From contig JSZA02000019.1 of NCBI GenBank assembly GCA_000785145.2, positions 1 through 64,000 on the forward strand: 64,000 nucleotides of DNA, given 5' to 3'. Origin of the DNA: Candidatus Thiomargarita nelsonii (GTDB lineage: Bacteria > Pseudomonadota > Gammaproteobacteria > Beggiatoales > Beggiatoaceae). The position numbers and the translations under genes are program-made. Shown here one piece after another: positions 8,034-17,256 of the stretch. Under the pieces are notes generated by a model. That model made no database searches, was not told the origin of the DNA, and saw only the letters and a program-made list of their open reading frames with translations. The first letter of the stretch is position 1; every line of letters begins with the position of its first letter.

Positions 8034-9680
8034 CTAATAAAGACAATTCGTTTGAGTCTCATCCCAACCCGGATTGATCTCATTAAGCCATTTTTTCAAC
8101 TTCTTAGAAACCTTTGTCTTCAAGCAGTTGTCGTTTAAATCTAACTCAGTCAACTTCTTCAGCTTCATCAAGAATTTGGGGATTTTCCCACTCAGTTTGT
8201 TGTCGTTCAGCAACAGGATTTTCAACTTCTTCAATTTGGAAAGCTTTTTCGAGATTGAGCCTTTTAGGTTGTTATTCCCTAAAAATAATCCTGTTACATG
8301 TTTTTTCTGACAACTCACTCCGTTCCAACTACAAGGGCTATTTGTCACCTTCCACCCCGTATTATCCACCCAATTTTCTCCATCTGTACTGTCATAGAGT
8401 GCGACAAGGGTTTTAAATTCAGTTCATATTCATTATTGTCCTCATCAAATTCTTCGAGAACTTCTTGAGAATCCACTGTCACCTTAACTTTATATTTGAC
8501 CGCTTGGTAATCCCAGAGAAAATTGATGTCTTTTGATTCATAAGGGGCAAGGGTAGGCAGAGTTTCACTGTAGAGTTCTGCATCTCCGTTGTAGAATGCA
8601 ATAACGGCGTTTTCAATGGCTTGATCGCTCAAGTTTTCGGCTGTCACCGTGAGAGTGGCAGTATTTCCGGCTTCTGGATTGGCCGGAGGGTACCAAGATT
8701 GATATTTCTCTGCCTTGATAGGTGGTGGTCAGTTCGAATAGCCGCTTTCATCGCTGAGTATTATTTGGCGTTCTGTCATCTCTGGAAGAGTAAAGCTGGT
8801 CGCGCTCAGGCTGGAGAGTTCGCTATCCTTGAGCCAGACGAGCACGACATTGCCACTTGGATCAAGGGCAAGTTGAGGGTTGTCATCTGGGAGATCATCA
8901 GTCGTGAGTTGTGTGAGACTTCCCCAGCTGCCATTTTGATATGTGAGCGTGAATAGTTGTCGATCTGCTATGGTGGAAAGGTCGTCATCTATGTCTAGGC
9001 TCATGACGACAAGTCCTTTGCCGCTACTACTTTCAAAAATTGTATCGTATTTGATGAGGGGATAAGGTATTTCTATTGCGGTGTCAGGTGTTGCCCAGGT
9101 TTGGCCATCAAAGCGGGAAAAGCGGAGAGTGTTGGGGGTTGCGCTGCTGCCGATCAGGTCATTGCTTTCATTGCTGATCCAGGTGAGTAGTGCCTCATCG
9201 TTTTGTCCACCACTTCCAGAGATTGCGGGGCTGCGATCAAGATAGTTGTTGTCAGTCAGACGCTGTGCGCCTTCCCACTGTCCGCTGCCAGGATTATATC
9301 GAGCGACAGAAATCTCCATGTTGGCAACCATTGTTTCAAAGTCATCGCTGTCATTTAGAACGATTTTTTGATCTTCCCAAGCGCAGAGCATGGCATCATC
9401 AGCCGAGAGGAGCAGTTGTGGATGGAAATCGGCAGTGCCATCGTCATTGATCGTTTGTGGTTGACTCCATTCTGTTCCGTTCCATGCGGAGGAGACTGCC
9501 ATGGTTCTGTTGATGTCAGTTCGGCTGTCGTTGTCCATGATCCAGACGCTGGAAACCGCTTGGCCATTTGAGGCTAGTTCTGGATCGGAAAGCGGGAATA
9601 CGGCTTCTTGGAGAGCGGCAATGGTGGTTGGAGATTTGGCGGTGTCTGTTGTCCGTGCATTCTGGGAGATTATGGCTCCA
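8034..9680 (-). pseudogene. Broken propeller-CARDB-LRR surface protein
   Basis: Read on the minus strand, three frames form one ancestral protein. The first (9680-8729) has propeller-like repeats (SAWNGTEWSQPQTIND; VARYNPGSGQWEGAQRLTD). A single in-frame TGA at 8729-8731 separates it from a CARDB-like domain (NPEAGNTATLTVTAENLSDQ). A frameshift near 8412 then leads into TLVALYDSTDGENWVDNTGW and WNGVSC, the usual N-cap of bacterial plant-type leucine-rich repeats, followed by about three repeats (LKILLLNDNKLSGKIP) and a stop. The 5' end is replaced at about 9680 by a hairpin repeat whose translation (RPTHRLV...) is not conserved. The gene is inactive but little decayed. Confidence 0.7.
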
Positions 9681-9820
9681 AGCAAGCGTAGGGTGCGTCC
9701 TACTTCCGAGGCAAAAGTTTTTGCTCCGCAAAAACTTTTGCCTCGGAACCTGTTTGTCAATGTGGATAAATCATACGTGACAAGACGGTGCGTAGGACGC
9801 ACCCTACAATCCAGGCGGAG
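9677..9820. repeat. GTAGGGTGCGT hairpin repeat with a nested palindrome
   Basis: The left arm agcaagcgtagggtgcg and the right arm near 9790 enclose the perfect 18-bp-arm palindrome ccgaggcaaaagtttttg (9700-9741). The tgtggataaatcatacgtg spacer is shared with the copy at 1193-1282. The repeat replaces the 5' end of the pseudogene at 8034-9680. Confidence 0.7.
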
Positions 9821-9824
9821 CGAA

Positions 9825-10140
9825 CTCCAAGTGACTTGTTGTTGGAGTCCAAAGCTTTAGCTTTGGAGGTGTCCGCCGCTTGTCCAAAGCTAAAGCTTTG
9901 GACTCCAAGTGACTTGTTGTTGGAGTCCAAAGCTTTAGCTTTGGAGGTGTCCGCCGCTTGTCCAAAGCTAAAGCTTTGGACTCCAAGTGACTTGTTGTTG
10001 GAGTCCAAAGCTTTAGCTTTGGAGGTGTCCGCCGCTTGTCCAAAGCTAAAGCTTTGGACTCCAAGTGACTTGTTGTTGGAGTCCAAAGCTTTAGCTTTGG
10101 AGGTGTCCGCCGCTTGTCCAAAGCTAAAGCTTTGGACTCC
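9825..10140. repeat. 78-bp tandem repeat, four perfect-looking copies
   Basis: Units start at 9825, 9903, 9981 and 10059, followed by a final ctcc. Each unit holds ctccaagtgacttgttg, then the palindromic blocks ggagtccaaagctttagc and gctaaagctttggactcc around gaggtgtccgccgcttg. The unit is 26 codons long and free of stops in several frames, so long artificial reading frames appear on both strands. Nothing suggests it is translated. It lies downstream of the clpA-like gene. Confidence 0.9.
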
Positions 10141-10218
10141 ATAAAAGGCAGAATGTCAAGATCAAAAAACTTGAACATCGAGTATTTTTTAAAAAAATAG
10201 GATTTTTTAAATCGCGTT

Positions 10219-12342
10219 TCAATTGCGACAAATCATCCCCGTTCGATAATAATCTTCATCCAACTCAACACAAATATCTTCTCCCGCCTCAATCTCTAAC
10301 AATGCCATCGCCAGCGGTTGCAACAATGCCCGCTCCAACAACCGAGCAATGCCCCGCGCCCCACTCTGTTGCCAATCCAGTTTAGCCAACAGATGGCTCA
10401 GCAACCGCGTCTCTTCATAGACCAATTTTAACCCCTTGCGCTGTAAGCGTTGTTCCGCTTCTTTGAGACGCAACTTCAGTATCTCGCGCAAATCTTTTTC
10501 CTGTAAACTGCGAAATAGAATAATATCATCTAGCCGCCCAAGAAATTCTTTGGGAAAGGTTTTAGCCAGCAACTTGGCTGGATCAGATTTTTGTCCATTA
10601 TCAACAAAACCGATAGGCGTTTGCGCCAAATCATCGGCTGTGAGCGCGTTGGTGGTGAGAATGATGACACTGTTGCGGGCATCAAAGCGTTCTCCCCGCG
10701 CACTGGTGATGCGCCCATTATCCAGCAAGCCCAGCAATAATTGATGGACTTCAGGGCCAGCCTTTTCCACTTCATCCAACAAAATAATGGCATTGGGATA
10801 AGTTTGTAAGCCCTGTATCAAGACACCCTCATCCTCACTGCCCACTAAACCAGCAGGCGCACCGATCAGTTTGTGCAAGGCAGCCGGGCCACTATATTCG
10901 CCCAAGTCAAGCAGGATCAGTTTGCGGGCATTTCCCAAAAAAGTGGCGGCGAGTACACGCGCCAATTCCGTTTTGCCGACACCGCTATCGCCCGCGAATA
11001 GGAAAACGCCCAAGGGACGTTCTTCATTACCCAAATCTAAACGCCGGTGGACAAGCGCCATAACCACTCGCTCAATGGCCGCCTCTTGACCGATCACCCG
11101 CGCCTTGAGTGCCGTACTGAGGTGACGCAAGGATTTACGATCTGCCCCGGTGAGCGTCGCTATCGGCGTACCGGTGAGACGCGACAGTGTGGTCAACACA
11201 TCATCCAAGGTCAAGCGAGTACCGCCCCGCCGGCGTACCGCAACTGCCGCACTGTCCAACAAATCAATACTTTTGTCGGGTTGACGGCGGTTTTGCTGAT
11301 GGCGAGCCGTGAGAACAATGGCGTGGCAGATCACCGGCCGATCAATGGTGATGCCGTGATGGGTGGAAAGTGCCTTGGCTTGACGGCGTACCATTGCGAA
11401 ACTCATTCCTGGGGACGGTTCCTTGAGGCGGACTTCTTGAAATCGTCGTACCAGTGCCCCGTCGCGGGCAATATAGCGATGATATTCCCGCTCAGTGGTG
11501 GCACCGATAAGCCTAAACGAGTCACGCGCCAAAAAAGGCTTAATGAGATTGGCACCGTCCATCGCCGCGCCCTCTGCCCTGCCCGCGCCCAGCAATAGGT
11601 GAATTTCGTCAATAAACAGCAAAGCGGCGGCTTGTTTTTGCACCGCTTGCATCACTTTTTCAAAACGCGCCTCAAACTCTCCTCGGTATTGGGTACCCGC
11701 TACCAGTTTACCCATAGAAATCTCATAAATACGTTGCCCCGCCAGCAAATGGTTAGCGTTTTGGACGATTTCGCGGGCCAATAATTCCACCAAGGCGGTT
11801 TTTCCCACGCCAGCGGCACCGGTGAGAATAGGATTGCCTTTGCGCTTGCGTAATAGGACATCCATTAATTGTCCAATTTCCCCAGAGCGGGGCGCGAGTT
11901 CCTGAAAAGCCCCTTGTTCGGCCTGTGCCGTGAGGTCTCGACCATAACGCAGCAGGGAGGAATCCACCGCCACGCCGACACTGGTAGGCCGTTGAATGGT
12001 CTGCTTGCTCAATGCGGTACAGTCCAGCCCGATTGTCACCAAGGCGCGGTGTACTCGGTGTTGTGGGTGGGCGCAGATTATCTGCAAGAGATGATAACCA
12101 GTCGCCTCTTCCCCAGCGGGGGTGGCAATGCACTCCAGTAGCAGGGCGCGATCAGCATCAGTCGCGCGTTTTAAAAAGGGTTCCAGTGCTTTAGCAAAAG
12201 CCGCCAAGCTGAGCGGTTGTAGCAGGGCAGATAAATCCTCATCCTTTGAGCGGCACCAAGCCATGAGCATAGGCACTAAACCATTTTTTATGTGTGGATA
12301 ATCTTCAACCGCCAGTTGACGTAATTGAGCCAAAGTCTTCAT
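10219..12342 (-). CDS. ClpA-type AAA+ unfoldase
   Basis: This 707-residue class I Clp ATPase would unfold proteins for degradation or remodelling. Residues 1-120 form a Clp N-domain-like region. The first AAA+ module has Walker A GAAGVGKT (175-182), the pore loop GTQYRGEFE (216-224) and Walker B LLFIDEIH (241-248). The second has Walker A GDSGVGKT (451-458) and Walker B LLDEVEK (521-527). No coiled-coil M-domain separates them, which excludes ClpB and ClpV. The tripeptide IGF at 577-579 lies where ClpA/ClpC/ClpX carry the loop that docks on ClpP. No clpS or clpP is adjacent and the gene stands alone between repeats. The length is slightly below E. coli ClpA (758), so it may be a specialised paralogue. 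Confidence 0.8.
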   Translation of the reverse strand: MKTLAQLRQLAVEDYPHIKNGLVPMLMAWCRSKDEDLSALLQPLSLAAFAKALEPFLKRATDADRALLLECIATPAGEEATGYHLLQIICAHPQHRVHRALVTIGLDCTALSKQTIQRPTSVGVAVDSSLLRYGRDLTAQAEQGAFQELAPRSGEIGQLMDVLLRKRKGNPILTGAAGVGKTALVELLAREIVQNANHLLAGQRIYEISMGKLVAGTQYRGEFEARFEKVMQAVQKQAAALLFIDEIHLLLGAGRAEGAAMDGANLIKPFLARDSFRLIGATTEREYHRYIARDGALVRRFQEVRLKEPSPGMSFAMVRRQAKALSTHHGITIDRPVICHAIVLTARHQQNRRQPDKSIDLLDSAAVAVRRRGGTRLTLDDVLTTLSRLTGTPIATLTGADRKSLRHLSTALKARVIGQEAAIERVVMALVHRRLDLGNEERPLGVFLFAGDSGVGKTELARVLAATFLGNARKLILLDLGEYSGPAALHKLIGAPAGLVGSEDEGVLIQGLQTYPNAIILLDEVEKAGPEVHQLLLGLLDNGRITSARGERFDARNSVIILTTNALTADDLAQTPIGFVDNGQKSDPAKLLAKTFPKEFLGRLDDIILFRSLQEKDLREILKLRLKEAEQRLQRKGLKLVYEETRLLSHLLAKLDWQQSGARGIARLLERALLQPLAMALLEIEAGEDICVELDEDYYRTGMICRN

Positions 12343-12385
12343 CAGTTAATCTCCTATAGATGTTCAGATAAATAATTTCGATTTC

Positions 12386-12449
12386 GGGCAACCACTAGGG
12401 TGTTGCCCCTACAGAGCGATATTGTAGGGGCAATCCCTTGTGGTTGCCC
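12386..12449. repeat. Hairpin repeat gggcaaccactaggg...
   Basis: The imperfect arms gggcaaccactagggtgttgcc and its complement form a hairpin of about 64 bases. The family also occurs at 7473, 25093, 27652 and 54154. It lies just upstream of the clpA-like gene. Confidence 0.65.
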
Positions 12450-12571
12450 CAAAAATATTTATTTTATTTATCTGAAAAACTATAGCAAAACAGATATTCC
12501 ACTTCCAAACGGCTGATCTCAGTTTCCAACCAAGCCATTTGTCCTTGGATCTCTTAATCCATCATCTGACC

Positions 12572-12756
12572 CAATGCCATTAAGTTAAGGTTTTTTGTAG
12601 GGTGGGCTGTAGGGGCAATCCCTTGTGGTTGCCCGCGCAACATCGTTATGGGACGCCCAACCCACCATTGTTATAAATTTCAACGATTTGGTGGGTTTCG
12701 TTCCGCTCTACCCACCCTACAAAAAAAACGTATTTATGCTTAACTTAATGGCATTG
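12572..12756. mobile_element. 185-bp non-autonomous element with 11-bp target duplication
   Basis: The ends are caatgccattaagttaag and its exact complement. Identical 11-mers atcatctgacc flank it (12561-12571 and 12757-12767). The interior carries a gtagggtggg...cccaccctac inverted repeat and, nested in one side, a tgtaggggcaatcccttg repeat. There is no reading frame for a transposase, so it must be moved in trans. The ends recall IS4-type termini (TAATGCC...AGTTAAG, from memory), and IS4 is known for 10-13 bp duplications. Confidence 0.85.
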
Positions 12757-12799
12757 ATCATCTGACCAGCATTGCGAGCTTGGCGTTTGGTATTTGAAA

Positions 12800-12985
12800 A
12801 TAGTTCGCTCCGCCTGGATTAAATGTAGGGTGCGTCCTACGCACCTTATGGTCACGTATATATTAATCTACACTGATAAAAAAAGGTGCGTAGGACGCAC
12901 CCTACTTGCTGATAAAAAAGGTGCGTAGGACGCACCCTACTTGCTTGCTTCGCGCACGCTGCCTACGCTCGCTATAGTGGTTGTT
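12800..12985. repeat. Cluster of GTAGGGTGCGT hairpin repeats
   Basis: Three overlapping arms of gtagggtgcgtcctacgcacc type occupy this stretch. Two near-identical gataaaaaaggtgcgtagg blocks lie in tandem. The right part ends cgctgcctacgctcgctat and supplies the last codons of the minus-strand gene at 12937. Confidence 0.7.
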
Positions 12986-13251
12986 AAGTATATTTTCGCG
13001 TCTGCAAATCGTTTCCAATTATTTAAAGGAATAGCACCACCTCCAACCAGCAACTCACCATGATGAAAGCCAAATTCCCCACCAGATTCAATTAAACAAA
13101 TCAAAGGGTCAAATAAATCCGGATAAGTTGTTGCTATCTTCTCCCCTAAATCTATTCCTTCATTCCATAGCAAAAAATACTTACAGCTAATAAATACAGA
13201 AGCATTTTTCACTCTTTCTATATCAGAAAACGATTCTAAAAATTTATTCAT
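12937..13251 (-). CDS. Unrecognised protein, possibly immunity-like, C-terminus altered by a repeat
   Basis: The frame starts MNKFLESFSDIERVKNASVF at 13251 (an upstream GTG at 13263 is also possible). It contains DLFDPLICLIESGGEFGFHHGELLVGGGAIPLNNW. The last 10-15 codons (from about 12985) lie inside a hairpin repeat, so the natural C-terminus is probably lost. The ATG starts two bases past the stop of the gene at 13254. The small acidic style and the tandem arrangement recall immunity proteins of contact-dependent toxin systems, but no family is claimed. Confidence 0.45.
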   Translation of the reverse strand: MNKFLESFSDIERVKNASVFISCKYFLLWNEGIDLGEKIATTYPDLFDPLICLIESGGEFGFHHGELLVGGGAIPLNNWKRFADAKIYLTTTIASVGSVREASK

Positions 13252-13253
13252 TG

Positions 13254-13469
13254 CTATATGCACCCATCAATAGCAATAACATTGCTAAGTTTAAAAAAAG
13301 GTGAGATCAAATTTAATGCTAACTCCTTATCCATTAGAGCAACGCGACGCAAATATTCACCTACCAACCGTACATGGTGTTCAAAATTGTCACTGGCATC
13401 TGTCCAATTGATATTAAGTAATCTATTAAGCCCTGAAAACAGTGAAAAACCGAGTTTTTCATCAAACAT
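13254..13469 (-). CDS. Unrecognised small protein
   Basis: This 71-residue protein begins MFDEKLGFSLFSGLNRLLNI and contains HHVRLVGEYLRRVALMDKEL. It has no signal peptide or membrane segment. It lies immediately upstream of, and on the same strand as, the gene at 12937-13251, with two bases between them, so the two are probably co-transcribed. They could be two halves of one ancestral protein, because each is short and the second begins where the first stops in another frame. Function unknown. Confidence 0.45.
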   Translation of the reverse strand: MFDEKLGFSLFSGLNRLLNINWTDASDNFEHHVRLVGEYLRRVALMDKELALNLISPFFKLSNVIAIDGCI

Positions 13470-13679
13470 ATTAATTTTCCTAATACAGAATTCACCCGAC
13501 TACTGTGCAAATCAAAAACATTGGCAAAAAAAGCTTGCACATTGATAAATCTTTATTAATGGAGCGATTATTTTGACTTATCCCTTCTTAAATGCAATCC
13601 TTGTAGTTGATTTTCCTAGTAGTTATCAATTATTATAAATAATATTTTAAAGTCCAAAATAAATCAAAACTAAAAACTC

Positions 13680-16600
13680 ATGAATAACATAGAAAAACTC
13701 GAACCACTCTCCGCCCCCTTACAAGGCACCAATCTCATTGAAGCCAGCGCGGGAACGGGCAAAACTTATACTATCACTACCCTATTTATCCGCCTCATTC
13801 TCGAAAAACACTTAACGGTGGATAACATCTTAGTCGTCACCTTTACCGAGGCAGCGACGGAAGAATTACGTGATCGTATTCGTCGCCGATTGCGCGAAGC
13901 TTTGCTCGCCTTTCAGCAGGGAAAGAGCCAAGATGACGTTTTAGCAGGCTTAATGCAGCAGTGTGCCGATCACCAAGACGCGATTTTCCGTTTAACCAAT
14001 GCCCTACGCGGTTTTGATGAAGCCGGTATTTTTACAATTCACAGCTTTTGTCGGCAAATGTTGCAAGAAAATGCCTTTGAAAGCGGCATGTTGTTTGATA
14101 CCGAATTAGTCAAAAACCAGTCACAATTATTGCGTGAGATTGTCGAAGATTTTTGGCGCCTACATCTTTATGAAACGTCTCCGCTTTTTATTACTTATGC
14201 CCTGGAAAACGCCTTTGATAATCCAACTCGTTTGCTTAACACCTTAAAAAATGGACAATATGTCGGGCAACCCTTTTTAAAAATTATTCCATACCATGAC
14301 TCGCCCGCCTTCAATGTCGAAGAAATGGCATTTGATAGCGCCTTGACGGCAACACGGCAAGCCTGGCAAGCGGCACCAGAAATCGAAGATTTGCTCCTTA
14401 ATGATAAAAATTTAAATAGAAATAAATATCGAACAACCTCAATTCCAAAATGGTGTCAAGAATTAGACAATTTTCTGACGACGCATCAACTCTCCATTAC
14501 TTTGCCAAAGGGTTTTGAGAAATTTACCCGCACCACAATTGCTCAAAGTGTCAAAAAAAATAAAACGCCGCCGCAACATGACTTTTTTGATCACTGTGAA
14601 AAATTATCCCATTGTCAACAACTCTTATCTGATAACTTTCAGCAACACTTATTAGCTTTAAAACTCAAATTGTTTAAAATCGCTGAACAAGATTTGGCAC
14701 ATAAAAAGCACGAGCATCATATTCAATCCTTTGATGACTTATTAATTAATTTACATAAAGCCTTAAAAGGTGCAAACGGTCAAAATTTGGCGCAATTGAT
14801 TCGTAAAAAATATCATGCCGCCCTGATTGATGAGTTTCAAGACACTGATCCCGTACAATATGAAATATTTCGCACCGTGTTCGGCGATGGGCATATTTTG
14901 TTTTTAATTGGTGATCCGAAACAAGCCATTTATAGTTTTCGTGGTGCCGACATTTTTACCTACATGGCAGCCTGTCGTGATGCCACGCATCGTTATACAT
15001 TGGCAACCAATTGGCGTTCTGAACCCGATTTGATTAGCGGCGTCAATGCCTTGTTTAAACAAATTAACAATCCGTTTCTTTTTGAAGACATCCCCTTTCA
15101 AGCAGTGCAAGCGCCTAAACGCCCACTAGACGATAAGCGATTAAAAATCGAAAATAAATATTTACCGCCTTTACAACTCTGGTTTATCCACCGCCACATC
15201 GCCAAATGTCTCCCTGAGAAACCCATTAATAAAGGCTGGGCAAAACGACAAATTCCTATCTCAGTCGGTAACGAAATTGCACGCCTACTCATGTTAGGAC
15301 AAAAAGAACAAGCACTGATAGGCAATAAACCCCTAGTGGCTGGAGATATTGCCGTATTAGTGCGTACCAATATCCAAGCGCGGCAAATGCAGAGAGTGTT
15401 AAGCAAGTTACGCATTCCTAACGTCTTATATAGTCGTGAAAGTTTGTTTAGTTCCAAAGAAGTGATGGAAATGGAACGAATATTGATGGCGGTGGCTGAT
15501 CCCGGTAACGAGCCCTTAATTAAAGCCGCATTGACGACTGATATGCTTGGCATGAATGGCACTGATTTACATAAATTAATGGAAAATGAGGCACTAGAAC
15601 AAAAACGTTTGAGTCGTTTTCACTACTATCATTATCTTTGGCGAAATATCGGTTTTATCCAAATGTTTCGCACTTTACTGTTAAAAGAGCAAGTGCAGCC
15701 GCGTCTATTAAGCTATCCAGACGGCGAAAGGCGTTTAACCAACGTACTACATGCGGCAGAATTATTGCAACAAGCCGCTGTGCAGCAAAAATTGAATATC
15801 ACTGGCTTATATCAATGGTTATCGCAATTACACCACCACCATAAAACACCAGAAGGAAATAAAGAGGCTGAAGCAGATGAACAACAATTGCGTTTGGAAA
15901 GTGACGAAAAATTAGTTAAAATTGTGACCATCCATAAAAGTAAAGGGCTAGAATATCCCATTGTCTTTTGTCCCTTTGTATGGGATGGTATTTTATACAA
16001 CCGCAAAGGGGAACAGTTTATTTTTCATAATGACAATGACGAACTGATACTAGATTTAGGCTCGACAAAACAAGAACAACATCGTCTGCGTGCCTTAGAA
16101 GAAGAACGGGCAGAAAATTTGCGCCTATTTTATGTTGCCGTGACTCGCGCTAAACATCGTTGCTATTTAATCTGGGGCGCACTCAGAGATGGCTCAAAGT
16201 CTGCCCTTGCCCACTTACTTCATCCGGGCGTTGACGTGGAAAAGGCTGATGATGCCATGCTGAGGGAAAGTTTACAATATTTAACCAAAGACAACACGCT
16301 GCAAATTGCTGACTTGCCCACTGATTACGCCCCCTACCGTCGTCAATTTGACAAAATTGAAAAACTCAAACCTCGCCCATTTTTAGGCAAAATTGATAAA
16401 GGCTGGAAAGTATCCAGTTTTACATCATTATCCAATCCCTCTTCTGATGCCGCTGATCGCCCTGATTATGATGAAATAACTACCATCCGCCCCATCAGAG
16501 AAAACAGAATAGATAAAAACCATATTTTCAGCTTTCCACGCGGTGCCAGAGCCGGTACCTTTATGCACGCCCTGTTTGAAAATTTAGATTTTACCCAACC

Positions 16601-17240
16601 CTCACCTGAAATAATTAATCTTCAATTATTGAACTTTGGCTATGATGTAGAAAAATGGCAAACAGTGATATTGACGCTTGTTGACGATGTCCTCAACACT
16701 CCGCTGGAACAAAACTTGCCTTATTTTTCATTATCCGGCATTAGCCGTCAAAAACGTTTGAATGAATTAGAATTTTATTATCCAATATCCCAAGTGATGC
16801 CGCAAACTTTAGGCACAGTATTTGCAAAATTTGATCATCAAATCTCTTTTAACCAGCTTGCCCCTGTGCGCGGTTTTATGAAGGGTTATATTGACATGGT
16901 ATTTGAATATGAGGGGTGTTATTATCTAATTGATTATAAATCGACGATGCTAGGGGCTCAACCACAAGCCTATCATTATAGTTCATTAAAAGAAGTGATG
17001 AGACGGGAAGGCTATATATTACAATATCACATTTATGCAGTCGCATTGCACCGCTACTTATCCGCCCGTTTACCAAATTATCGTTATGAAGAACATTTTG
17101 GCGGCGTCTATTACTTATTTTTGCGTGGAATGAGCCCAGAGTGGGGAGCCGATTATGGGATTTATCGGGACAAACCAGCAGCAGCGTTGATTAATCAATT
17201 GTCAACGTATCTTGGAGTCCAAGATTTATCTTGGGCGTGA
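13680..17240 (+). CDS. recB: RecB, exonuclease V beta subunit
   Basis: This 1186-residue protein matches RecB in length (E. coli 1180) and motif order. Walker A EASAGTGKT lies at residues 21-29, followed by TFTEAATEELRDRIR, Walker B ALIDEFQDTDP, TNWRSEPDLI, the helicase motifs VTIHKSKGLEYPIVFCP and FYVAVTRAKH, and a C-terminal RecB nuclease domain with GFMKGYIDMVF...YYLIDYKS. It is the 3'-5' helicase and nuclease of RecBCD, which repairs double-strand breaks. recC and recD are not next to it, which departs from the usual recC-recB-recD cluster. The last eight codons (GVQDLSWA) are encoded by a copy of the palindromic GGAGTCCAAGATTTATCTTGG repeat, so the natural C-terminus has been changed. 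Confidence 0.93.
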   Translation: MNNIEKLEPLSAPLQGTNLIEASAGTGKTYTITTLFIRLILEKHLTVDNILVVTFTEAATEELRDRIRRRLREALLAFQQGKSQDDVLAGLMQQCADHQDAIFRLTNALRGFDEAGIFTIHSFCRQMLQENAFESGMLFDTELVKNQSQLLREIVEDFWRLHLYETSPLFITYALENAFDNPTRLLNTLKNGQYVGQPFLKIIPYHDSPAFNVEEMAFDSALTATRQAWQAAPEIEDLLLNDKNLNRNKYRTTSIPKWCQELDNFLTTHQLSITLPKGFEKFTRTTIAQSVKKNKTPPQHDFFDHCEKLSHCQQLLSDNFQQHLLALKLKLFKIAEQDLAHKKHEHHIQSFDDLLINLHKALKGANGQNLAQLIRKKYHAALIDEFQDTDPVQYEIFRTVFGDGHILFLIGDPKQAIYSFRGADIFTYMAACRDATHRYTLATNWRSEPDLISGVNALFKQINNPFLFEDIPFQAVQAPKRPLDDKRLKIENKYLPPLQLWFIHRHIAKCLPEKPINKGWAKRQIPISVGNEIARLLMLGQKEQALIGNKPLVAGDIAVLVRTNIQARQMQRVLSKLRIPNVLYSRESLFSSKEVMEMERILMAVADPGNEPLIKAALTTDMLGMNGTDLHKLMENEALEQKRLSRFHYYHYLWRNIGFIQMFRTLLLKEQVQPRLLSYPDGERRLTNVLHAAELLQQAAVQQKLNITGLYQWLSQLHHHHKTPEGNKEAEADEQQLRLESDEKLVKIVTIHKSKGLEYPIVFCPFVWDGILYNRKGEQFIFHNDNDELILDLGSTKQEQHRLRALEEERAENLRLFYVAVTRAKHRCYLIWGALRDGSKSALAHLLHPGVDVEKADDAMLRESLQYLTKDNTLQIADLPTDYAPYRRQFDKIEKLKPRPFLGKIDKGWKVSSFTSLSNPSSDAADRPDYDEITTIRPIRENRIDKNHIFSFPRGARAGTFMHALFENLDFTQPSPEIINLQLLNFGYDVEKWQTVILTLVDDVLNTPLEQNLPYFSLSGISRQKRLNELEFYYPISQVMPQTLGTVFAKFDHQISFNQLAPVRGFMKGYIDMVFEYEGCYYLIDYKSTMLGAQPQAYHYSSLKEVMRREGYILQYHIYAVALHRYLSARLPNYRYEEHFGGVYYLFLRGMSPEWGADYGIYRDKPAAALINQLSTYLGVQDLSWA
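17213..17237. repeat. GGAGTCCAAGATTTATCTTGG repeat inside the recB 3' end
   Basis: The palindrome lies wholly within the last codons of recB and supplies residues GVQDLSW. The sensor kinase gene starts 16 bases past the recB stop. Confidence 0.8.
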
Positions 17241-17256
17241 AATTAATGGAGATTAA

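Noticed and set aside
9825..10140. Possible CRISPR array
   Set aside because: Whole 78-bp units are repeated without unique spacers and no cas genes are present.
9788..10178. Long overlapping reading frames on both strands with 26-residue repeats
   Set aside because: They are a by-product of the 78-bp tandem repeat, whose length is a multiple of three and lacks stops. No ribosome site or natural start supports translation.
10219..12342. ClpV of a type VI secretion system
   Set aside because: There is no M-domain, an IGF ClpP-docking motif is present, and no other secretion genes are nearby.
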